Shown in pieces: positions 6,986 to 12,174 of a DNA stretch of 12,174 nt. A program made the position numbers and the translations under genes. The notes below the pieces were generated by a model. That model did no database searches. It had not been told where the DNA came from and worked only from the letters and a program-made list of their open reading frames with translations. The stretch comes from Chitinophagaceae bacterium (lineage in GTDB: Bacteria; Bacteroidota; Bacteroidia; Chitinophagales; Chitinophagaceae), in contig VIKJ01000068.1 of assembly GCA_008080615.1 (NCBI GenBank), positions 1-12,174 on the forward strand. The letters run 5' to 3'. Position 1 is the first letter of the stretch, and each line of letters begins with the position of its first letter.

Positions 6986-7058
6986 GTTTATTAGTTCTAT
7001 TTAACCCATGTATTAAATGGGTACATCCAAACTGAACAATAAACAAATCTGTTTGGAT
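6986..7058 (-). promoter_or_regulatory. SAM-II-type riboswitch (S-adenosylmethionine aptamer) upstream of metH
   Basis: The minus-strand leader folds as the H-type pseudoknot of SAM-II. P1 is ATCCAAAC (7051-7058) with GTTTGGAT (7025-7032). Loop L1 begins GATTT as in SAM-II and contains GTTTATTGTTC (7034-7044). This pairs with GAAC-T-AATAAAC (6986-6997), leaving one bulged T in the same place as the bulged U of SAM-II (UUGC with GC-U-AA). Aligned by eye, the 3' part GTTAAATAGAACTAATAAAC matches the canonical alphaproteobacterial GATAAATGTAGCTAAAAAGG at 14 of 20 positions. Loop L3 is enlarged by an extra 6-bp hairpin (7004-7009 with 7017-7022), as in long-loop variants of the class. Position at the 5' end of the metH transcript fits feedback by SAM. 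The call rests on remembered consensus, not on a covariance search. Confidence 0.8.
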
Positions 7059-7064
7059 TGATTG

Positions 7065-7096
7065 CAAAGATAAGAGGGGAAAGGCTTAGAACAAAA
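7065..7096 (-). promoter_or_regulatory. metH promoter, Bacteroidetes type
   Basis: On the minus strand TTTTG (7092-7096, including the -33 TTTG), a 19-nt spacer, then TATCTTTG (7065-7072), an exact match to the -7 consensus TAnnTTTG. Transcription should begin around 7057-7060, which is the first base of the riboswitch P1 helix. The -33 box begins at the base right after the stop codon of the YceI gene, so the metH unit is separable from the genes upstream. Confidence 0.78.
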
Positions 7097-7624
7097 TTAT
7101 TGATAGATACAGTTGATCTCGGCCATCACTTTTTCTGTAACGCTAGATGCGTCTATTTTAAAGTCTTTCATTACTATTGGAAACTTGGCTATCGCGCTCA
7201 GTTTGCCATCTTTCACCGTAATCGTACCATTTACAGTGATATTCTTGGTAACGCCGTGTAGGGTTAGATCTCCCTTTACCACTGCTTTATAGCTTCCGTT
7301 CTTGCTTAATACCACTTCTTTCATATTGGTTACCGTGCCTTTAAAGTCGGCCCTCGGAAACTGATTGCTCATGAGGTATTCATTGTTAAAATGGTCCTGC
7401 ATTTCGGCATATCCAAACTTAAATCCCTTAATTAACAAGCTAAAACTGAGGGTGCCATTGTCTGAAAGTCTGCTAGTTACTTCATTATTGATTGCCTTAA
7501 CATCTTCGTCATTGGGCGCAATAAAGCTGATTTTTCCATTGCGGGTTCCGTATACTTTTTGTGCAGTTGCTGTATGGGTGAATACTACAATTACTAGTGC
7601 TAAACTCAATAGGTATTTCATCAT
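7097..7624 (-). CDS. YceI-family periplasmic protein
   Basis: A 175-aa protein with a Sec signal peptide (MMKYLLSLALVIVVFTHTATAQ, cleavage near residue 21) and the features of the YceI lipocalin-like barrel: FIAPNDEDVKAINNEV with a following LSFSLLIKGFKFGYAEMQDHFN segment, NQFPRADFKGTV, and the strand pattern GDLTLHGVTKNITVNGTI (119-136). YceI proteins bind isoprenoid-type lipids in the periplasm; the physiological ligand here is unknown. Two ATGs are adjacent (7624 and 7621), and either may be used. It begins 6 nt after the stop of the OB-fold gene, with an AAAAGATC-type ribosome site, so the two form an operon. The length is a little short of, but close to, the usual 180-200 aa. Confidence 0.85.
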   Translation of the reverse strand: MMKYLLSLALVIVVFTHTATAQKVYGTRNGKISFIAPNDEDVKAINNEVTSRLSDNGTLSFSLLIKGFKFGYAEMQDHFNNEYLMSNQFPRADFKGTVTNMKEVVLSKNGSYKAVVKGDLTLHGVTKNITVNGTITVKDGKLSAIAKFPIVMKDFKIDASSVTEKVMAEINCIYQ

Positions 7625-7630
7625 GATCTT

Positions 7631-8047
7631 TTATTTTATTAAAACGCCTTCATTGATTACCACATTGGCATCTGGAATATAGCCTGTGCAAATTCCTTTG
7701 AAAGTGATGGTAGACCCCGCTGTTAGCGTTCCTGGGTTGGTTTTAAATGTACAGTTAATTACCACTAACGGATCAGCGGTTTTAAAGTTCACTACTGTTT
7801 GACCATCCTGATTGGTACTAAATTCTAGCACTTCACCACTTAGTTCAATGGCTTTATCTAAGTACAATTGATTGGCATTGGCCTCATTGGTTTTAAACGC
7901 GTCATACAATTTTTGTGCGGTAAGTGTTACGGCAACTTCCTGGCTTACATCACGGTGTGGTTTGGTAAAAATGCGGTACACAATGAATCCTCCGGTAATT
8001 AAACCAATGATTACAACTACCAATAAAATGCGTTTCCAGTTTTTCAT
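7631..8047 (-). CDS. Membrane-anchored OB-fold (tRNA_anti-like) protein
   Basis: A 138-aa protein with one N-terminal membrane segment (about residues 6-25, ILLVVVIIGLITGGFIVYRI), then a soluble domain. VTLTAQKLYDAFKTNEANANQLYLDKAIELSGEV, followed by VVINCTF, STITFKGICTGYI and VVINEGVLIK, is the signature of the tRNA_anti-like OB-fold family found widely in Bacteroidota. Its function is unknown. The start is the ATG at 8047; extending to 8053 would need a TTG. It is the first gene of a pair with the YceI gene and lies 75 nt downstream of recR. A possible -7 box TAAATTTG is present in that gap without a matching -33 element. Confidence 0.78.
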   Translation of the reverse strand: MKNWKRILLVVVIIGLITGGFIVYRIFTKPHRDVSQEVAVTLTAQKLYDAFKTNEANANQLYLDKAIELSGEVLEFSTNQDGQTVVNFKTADPLVVINCTFKTNPGTLTAGSTITFKGICTGYIPDANVVINEGVLIK

Positions 8048-8122
8048 GAACAATCAGTTGATGTTTAAACAACAAATTTACTTATTTGCCTCCATTTTGC
8101 CCTGTTTTATAATAAAAACCCC

Positions 8123-8737
8123 TTATTTAACATATTGTTGAACGGGCAAGCGGTTGGCAATACTACGGGCAAGGGTCATTTCATCGGCATATTCCAATTC
8201 TCCTCCAAAAGCAATGCCACGAGCAATGGTAGTTACTTTACAACCCAAATGGGCGATCTTTTTCTGGATATAATAAATGGTCGTATCTCCCTGAATATTG
8301 GGGCTGAGCGCAAATACCAGCTCCTCTACCTCTTCCTTACTTATTCGGTTTACCAGAGATTCGATGCTCAATTGGTCGGGGCCTACACCATCTAAAGGAG
8401 ATATAATTCCTCCTAAAACATGATATGTTCCGTTGAATTGCTGGGTGCTTTCAATGGCAATTACGTCCCTAATATTTTCTACCACACAAATTACCCGCTG
8501 GTTGCGCATAGAATTGGCGCAGATAGAACAAATATTGCCATCACTGATATTGTGGCAGCGGTTACAAAATTGAATATCTCTGCGCATTTTGGCAATGGTT
8601 TCACCAAATAACTGAACCTCATTCACCTCCTGTTTTAATAAGTGCAATACCAGGCGCAGCGCTGTTTTTTTGCCTATTCCAGGCAACTTGGCAAACTGGG
8701 CCACGGCATTTTCAAGAAGTGAAGAGGGGAGTTGCAT
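8123..8737 (-). CDS. recR: Recombination mediator protein RecR
   Basis: A 204-aa protein of typical RecR length. It acts with RecF and RecO to load RecA on single-stranded DNA at gaps. Seen in order: a helix-hairpin-helix (LPGIGKKTALRL, 18-29), a four-Cys zinc finger (C58, C61, C70, C73), a Toprim domain beginning VICVVENIRDVIAIE (82-96) with YHVLGG (105-110), and the conserved C-terminal segment IARGIAFGGELEYADEMTL (171-189). It is divergent from serC, with 43 nt between the start codons. A -7-like TATCTTTA lies only 4 nt before its ATG, suggesting a leaderless or very short-leader mRNA. RecR in other bacteria usually follows dnaX and ybaB; those are not adjacent here. Confidence 0.97.
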   Translation of the reverse strand: MQLPSSLLENAVAQFAKLPGIGKKTALRLVLHLLKQEVNEVQLFGETIAKMRRDIQFCNRCHNISDGNICSICANSMRNQRVICVVENIRDVIAIESTQQFNGTYHVLGGIISPLDGVGPDQLSIESLVNRISKEEVEELVFALSPNIQGDTTIYYIQKKIAHLGCKVTTIARGIAFGGELEYADEMTLARSIANRLPVQQYVK

Positions 8738-8780
8738 ATTGTAAAGATAATCGGTTTACTTTGCGCTTTAAGTTTTGAAT
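8738..8780. promoter_or_regulatory. Divergent recR-serC promoter region
   Basis: Two -7-like boxes face away from each other. Minus strand TATCTTTA (8742-8749) lies 4 nt from the recR ATG. Plus strand TTACTTTG (8756-8763) lies 17 nt from the serC ATG. Each differs from TAnnTTTG at one base, and neither has a clear -33 element at 19 nt. They are separated by only 6 bp, so polymerase could probably occupy only one at a time. Confidence 0.35.
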
Positions 8781-9851
8781 ATGAAGCTGCATAATTTTAA
8801 TTCTGGTCCTTCCATTTTACCTCAACCTGTTTTAACTCAGGCTGCCGAAGCCATTATCAACTATAACAACACGGGTTTGTCTTTGTTGGAAATTGGGCAT
8901 CGCACCAATTGGTTTCAGGAAATTTTACAGGAAGCCAAAGATGGGGTAAAAAAACTGATGGACTTAGATGACCAGTATGAAGTTTTGTTCTTGCACGGTG
9001 GGGCTACTACTCAATTTATGCAAGTACCCATGAATTTGCTGGATACCAATGCTACAGCAGCTTATTGCGATAATGGTATTTGGGGAAATAAGGCTTGGAA
9101 AGAAGCAAAACATTTTGGAAATGTACAGGTAGTTGCTGATAGTAGTGATCGTCATTACCAATACATAAACAAGGAATTTACCGTACCTGCGGATGCCGCT
9201 TATTTGCATATTACCAGTAACAATACGGTAGAAGGTACCCAATGGCATAGCTATCCCACCACGCATATTCCGCTGATTGCAGATATGAGCAGTGATATTT
9301 TTAGCCGCCCTACCGATTTTAAAAAATGCGACTTGATTTATGCAGGTGCACAAAAAAATATGGGTGCTGCTGGTGTAAACTTAGTGGTAGTAAAGAAATC
9401 TATCTTAGGTAAAATTGCACGTTCCATCCCAACCATCATGAATTATCAAAAGCATATTGAAGCGGGTTCATTAATGAATACGCCTCCTGTGTTTGCTGTG
9501 TATGTGAGTATGCTTACTCTGCGTTGGGTTATTGAACAAGGTGGATTAACTGAAATGGGAAAAAGAAATCTTGCAAAATCAACCTTGCTTTATAACACGA
9601 TTGATGCGCTTCCTATTTTTAATGCACCTGTTGCAAAAGAATATAGAAGTGAAATGAATGCTGTTTTCTTTTTAAATGATGCTGCATTAGAAGAACCTTT
9701 TTTGGCCTTGTGTAAACAAGAAGGAATGATTGGCGTAAAAGGTTATAGAACTGTTGGTGGTGTGCGTGTAAGTATGTACAATGCCCTTCCCATAGAGTCA
9801 GTGCAAATTTTTTGCGATTTGATGCATTCTTTTGCGCAAAAGCACGGCTAG
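8781..9851 (+). CDS. serC: Phosphoserine aminotransferase SerC
   Basis: A 356-aa cytosolic PLP enzyme that converts 3-phosphohydroxypyruvate and glutamate to phosphoserine and 2-oxoglutarate in serine synthesis; it also serves pyridoxal phosphate synthesis in some bacteria. It opens with HNFNSGPSILP and has the PLP phosphate-contacting HGGATTQF (72-79), TSNNTVEGTQ (146-155), IADMSSD (166-172), and the Schiff-base lysine K192 in AGAQKNMG. The C-terminus KGYRTVGGVRVSMYNALP is standard for the family, and the length is normal. The start is the ATG at 8781; a TTG two codons earlier is unlikely. The DUF1015 gene follows after 54 nt. In Bacteroidota serC is often grouped with serA and a DUF1015 gene; serA is absent here. 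Confidence 0.97.
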   Translation: MKLHNFNSGPSILPQPVLTQAAEAIINYNNTGLSLLEIGHRTNWFQEILQEAKDGVKKLMDLDDQYEVLFLHGGATTQFMQVPMNLLDTNATAAYCDNGIWGNKAWKEAKHFGNVQVVADSSDRHYQYINKEFTVPADAAYLHITSNNTVEGTQWHSYPTTHIPLIADMSSDIFSRPTDFKKCDLIYAGAQKNMGAAGVNLVVVKKSILGKIARSIPTIMNYQKHIEAGSLMNTPPVFAVYVSMLTLRWVIEQGGLTEMGKRNLAKSTLLYNTIDALPIFNAPVAKEYRSEMNAVFFLNDAALEEPFLALCKQEGMIGVKGYRTVGGVRVSMYNALPIESVQIFCDLMHSFAQKHG

Positions 9852-9893
9852 TAAGGGTTTGAAGCATAAGTTTTCAATTGCCATTTATTCACC

Positions 9894-9901
9894 GATATTT
9901 G
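9894..9901 (+). promoter_or_regulatory. -7-like box before the DUF1015 gene
   Basis: GATATTTG, then CAGT and the ATG at 9906. It has one mismatch to TAnnTTTG, and at the -33 distance (9871-9874) lies TTTT instead of TTTG. The 12-base string CGATATTTGCAG is shared exactly with the start of the secreted protein gene at 3160. Confidence 0.3.
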
Positions 9902-9905
9902 CAGT

Positions 9906-11092
9906 ATGGCAAGTATTAAACCGTTCAAGGCCCTAAGGCCTCAACCTCAATTGGCAAAGCAGGTAGCGAGTCTTCCTTACGATGTGCTAAGCAGTGCAGA
10001 AGCTAAAATAGAAGCTCAAGGTAACACCTATACATTTTTACATATCACTAAAAGTGAGATTGCGCTTTCCGATAAAACAGATGTTCATGCACCCGAAGTG
10101 TATCAACAAGCTAAAGACAATTTAGATGCATTTATTAAGCGAGATGTGTTGTTTCGCGAATCAAAAGATTGTTATTATATCTATCAATTAATCATGAATG
10201 GCAGAAGCCAAACAGGATTGGTTTGTGCAAGTAGTGTAGATGATTATGAAAATGATATCATCAAAAAACATGAGTTTACCCGGCCCGAAAAAGAGTTGGA
10301 TAGAATCAATCATATTAAAATCACTGGTGCCCAAACAGGCAATGTTTTTTTAGCCTATCGTAACAATGCATCAGTTGATCAAATTATTGAGAAATGGAAA
10401 ACAACTAAATCGGCTGCTTATGATTTTATAGCAGAAGATGGCATTCAGCATACCATTTGGATTGTGAGCGATTCGGAGGTTGTAGAAGAAATTACCCGTT
10501 TATTTAAAGAGGAAGTGCCTTGTACCTATATTGCAGACGGTCATCACCGTGCGGCTTCTGCAGCAAAAGTGCGTGCAGATTTGGGTGCCAAAGCTACCCC
10601 GGCAGCAGATTATTTTTTAACAACCCTGTTTCCGTCTAACCAATTGTATATAATGGATTACAATAGGGTAATTAAAGATTTGAATGGCTTAAACGCCGAA
10701 CAATTTTTAGCTGCTTTAGCCATTTCTTTTGAAGTTTCATTTATTTAGGCGGTCAATGGTATAAGTTAACAGCTAAGCCTGGCACTTATTCTGATGATCC
10801 TATTGGCGTATTGGATGTAACCGTATTACAAACACAAATACTAACTCCTATCTTAGGTATAGTAGACCAGCGTACCGATAAAAGAATTGATTTTGTTGGA
10901 GGTATTCGCGGGTTAGCAGCTTTAGAACAAAGAGTAGATAGTGGTGAAATGGCTTGCGCATTTAGCTTATATCCTGTTACCATTAATCAGTTGTTTACCA
11001 TTGCCGATAGCGGTAATGTAATGCCTCCCAAAAGCACATGGTTTGAACCCAAGTTAAGAGATGGATTATTAACCAACCTTATTACAGATTAA
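9906..11092 (+). pseudogene. DUF1015-family protein gene broken by an out-of-frame deletion
   Basis: The first frame (9906-10748) encodes 280 aa with the family hallmarks: KPFKALRPQP at the N-terminus, HEFTRPEKELDR (122-133) and the ADGHHRAASAA motif (210-220). It stops abruptly after AISFEV (plus SFI). The rest of the family sequence continues at once in another frame: SFIYLGGQWYKL from 10733, then IGVLDVTVLQ, RTDKRIDFVGGIRG, GEMACAFSLYP, GNVMPPKSTWFEPKLRDGL, to TAA at 11090-11092 (119 codons). Both parts are well conserved, so the lesion is recent or a sequence error. The frame changes at 10733-10748. As I recall the family, about 12-16 residues between FEV and the FxxYLxGxWY motif are also missing, so a deletion of about 40-50 nt not divisible by three is likelier than a one-base error. 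The biochemical role of DUF1015 proteins is not firmly known; they are often encoded near serC and serA. Confidence 0.85.
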
Positions 11093-11116
11093 TACTTTTT
11101 TAGTTAAATTTATTTT

Positions 11117-11162
11117 AAAGCAGGAGTAAGGATATAGCATCTATTTATACTCCTGCTTTTTT
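11117..11162 (+). terminator. Rho-independent terminator after the DUF1015 gene
   Basis: AAAGCAGGAGTA (11117-11128) pairs perfectly over 12 bp with TACTCCTGCTTT (11148-11159) across a 19-nt loop, followed by a T-rich tail. It lies 24 nt after the stop codon. It closes the serC-DUF1015 unit and separates it from the acyl-CoA synthetase gene. Confidence 0.88.
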
Positions 11163-11173
11163 ATTTGTGTTTT

Positions 11174-11203
11174 ATTGCCTAATTTGATTGCCAATTACGA
11201 TTG
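11174..11203 (+). promoter_or_regulatory. Possible promoter of the acyl-CoA synthetase gene
   Basis: ATTG (11174-11177), an 18-nt spacer, then TACGATTG (11196-11203), which has one mismatch to TAnnTTTG. Only CAT separates it from the ATG at 11207. A promoter is expected here because a strong terminator lies just upstream. Confidence 0.4.
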
Positions 11204-11206
11204 CAT

Positions 11207-12174
11207 ATGAATTACAGCCGCTTGTTTGATTGTATGGAGCACCAGCTTGCTCATTTTCCAAAAAAAGATATGTTGGCAGCCAAAGAAAATGGCCAATGGA
11301 AAAGTTATAGTACCCAAGATGTTGCCAATATAGTAAATAAATTAAGTGCAGGCCTTTTGCACTTAGGTGTTAGTGCCAACGATTTTACTCCCGAAGGAAG
11401 TGATAAGATTGCTATCATCAGTAATAATCGCCCCGAATGGGTTTTTGCCGATTTAGCTGTTCAACAAATTGGTGCAATATTGGTTCCTGTTTATCCCACT
11501 ACCAATCCAATAGAACTTCAATTTATTTTGAATGATGCTGCGGTGAAATATATTTTTGTTAGCAACGATGAAATGCTGCAAAAAATCAATAGTATCATCG
11601 AAAAAGTTCCTTCCATTAAAGCGGCTTATACATTCGATAAAATTGATGGTGCGCATCATTGGTCTGAAATAATCAATTTGGCAACTGATGAATTATTGCA
11701 ACAAGTTAACAGCATTAAAAAAGCTGTGCCAGAAGAACAATTGGCTACTATCATTTATACTTCTGGTACTACAGGCACTCCTAAAGGTGTAATGCTTACG
11801 CATAAAAATATTTGCAGCAACGTAAAGTTTTCTAAAGAGAGTTTTCCTTTTGTTGATGCACCAGAATCTAAAGTGTTGAGTTTTTTACCTCTCAATCATA
11901 TTTTTGAAAAAACCTGTACTTATATTTATTTATTTAGTGGCATTAGTATTTACTATGCCGAAAGCCTAGAAACGATTGGTGATAATTTAAAGGAGGTAAA
12001 ACCCAATGGATTTACTACTGTTCCTCGTTTGCTAGAAAAGGTATTTGAAAAAATAATGGCCAAGGGTGGTGAATTAACTGGCGTTAAAAGAAAATTGTTT
12101 TTTTGGGCAGTAGATCTGGCTGAAAAATATGACAAAACCGAAAATGGTGGTGTTTGGTATAATATTCAATTGGC
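11207..12174 (+). CDS. Long-chain acyl-CoA synthetase (AMP-forming), 3' end outside the window
   Basis: An open frame from the ATG at 11207 to the window edge (322 codons plus two bases); the full protein should be about 590-640 aa. It activates fatty acids to acyl-CoA through an acyl-AMP intermediate, probably at the inner face of the membrane. Seen: an N-terminal segment with W-K-S-Y-S-T-x-D-V; KIAIISNNRPEW, typical of the FadD15/long-form group; GAILVPVYPTTNP; the P-loop YTSGTTGTPKGVMLTH (184-199); SFLPLNHIFEK, equivalent to the LPLxHxxE motif; and FTTVPRLLEKVFEK. The C-terminal adenylate motif and the catalytic lysine are beyond the window. It is preceded by a terminator and its own likely promoter, so it starts a new transcription unit. 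The exact chain-length preference cannot be read from this part. Confidence 0.92.
   Translation, partial: MNYSRLFDCMEHQLAHFPKKDMLAAKENGQWKSYSTQDVANIVNKLSAGLLHLGVSANDFTPEGSDKIAIISNNRPEWVFADLAVQQIGAILVPVYPTTNPIELQFILNDAAVKYIFVSNDEMLQKINSIIEKVPSIKAAYTFDKIDGAHHWSEIINLATDELLQQVNSIKKAVPEEQLATIIYTSGTTGTPKGVMLTHKNICSNVKFSKESFPFVDAPESKVLSFLPLNHIFEKTCTYIYLFSGISIYYAESLETIGDNLKEVKPNGFTTVPRLLEKVFEKIMAKGGELTGVKRKLFFWAVDLAEKYDKTENGGVWYNIQL

Noticed and set aside
6901..7096. Cobalamin or SAM-I riboswitch before metH
   Set aside because: No B12-box and no SAM-I core pattern is present; the pairing geometry fits SAM-II instead.
7058..7261. Plus-strand open frame of 67 codons across the metH promoter
   Set aside because: It overlaps the promoter, the P1 end of the riboswitch and the YceI gene on the other strand, and its translation has no family features.
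8964..9353. 129-codon minus-strand open frame inside serC, and another at 9619-9867
   Set aside because: Antisense shadows of a well-conserved enzyme.
10811..11092. Independent 93-aa gene downstream of the DUF1015 frame
   Set aside because: Its sequence is the conserved C-terminal part of the same DUF1015 protein, and its apparent start is only a TTG.
1..12174. CRISPR array, tRNA or rRNA genes, insertion sequence
   Set aside because: No regularly spaced repeats, no cloverleaf or rRNA segments, and no transposase were seen on either strand.

Overview
The window looks like chromosome from a member of the Bacteroidota, probably close to Chitinophagaceae. Evidence: a methionine synthase encoded as two adjacent genes, a GG-leader 'natural product precursor' peptide of the Bacteroidetes type, AT-rich sequence with little Shine-Dalgarno, and a near-perfect Bacteroidetes promoter (TTTG, 19 nt, TAnnTTTG) before metH. 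The genus call is an inference.

Left end (1-1186) is accessory DNA. It holds a structured non-coding leader (a palindrome, a possible H-type pseudoknot and a hairpin), an 89-aa Cys/Gly-rich double-glycine leader peptide with its own terminator, and a very AT-rich lipoprotein-like protein with a degenerate thioredoxin fold. The export machinery that would process the peptide is not in the window. At 1150-1186 a perfect 16-bp inverted repeat abuts the start codon of an AAA/DUF4143 ATPase (1187-2356), whose end overlaps a convergent secreted, possibly outer-membrane protein gene (2345-3160, minus).

The centre (2345-8737) is a minus-strand block. In transcription order it is recR, a membrane-anchored OB-fold protein, a YceI-family periplasmic protein, then a strong promoter and a SAM-II-type riboswitch, then split metH (homocysteine domain gene, then the folate/cobalamin/SAM-reactivation gene), then the secreted protein. 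The riboswitch makes physiological sense: methionine synthase feeds S-adenosylmethionine synthesis, and SAM would repress it. The cobalamin domain of MetH appears to lack seven residues relative to E. coli and human MetH.

The right part (8781-12174) is plus strand: serC (serine/PLP synthesis), a DUF1015-family gene broken by an out-of-frame deletion, a strong intrinsic terminator, and the first 322 codons of a long-chain acyl-CoA synthetase that runs off the window.

The most notable points are the SAM-II pseudoknot with a competing downstream strand, the structured RNA upstream of the peptide gene, the palindrome fused to the ATPase start, two apparent deletions in otherwise conserved genes, and a recurring -7-like element 3-5 nt upstream of start codons that suggests leaderless mRNAs.
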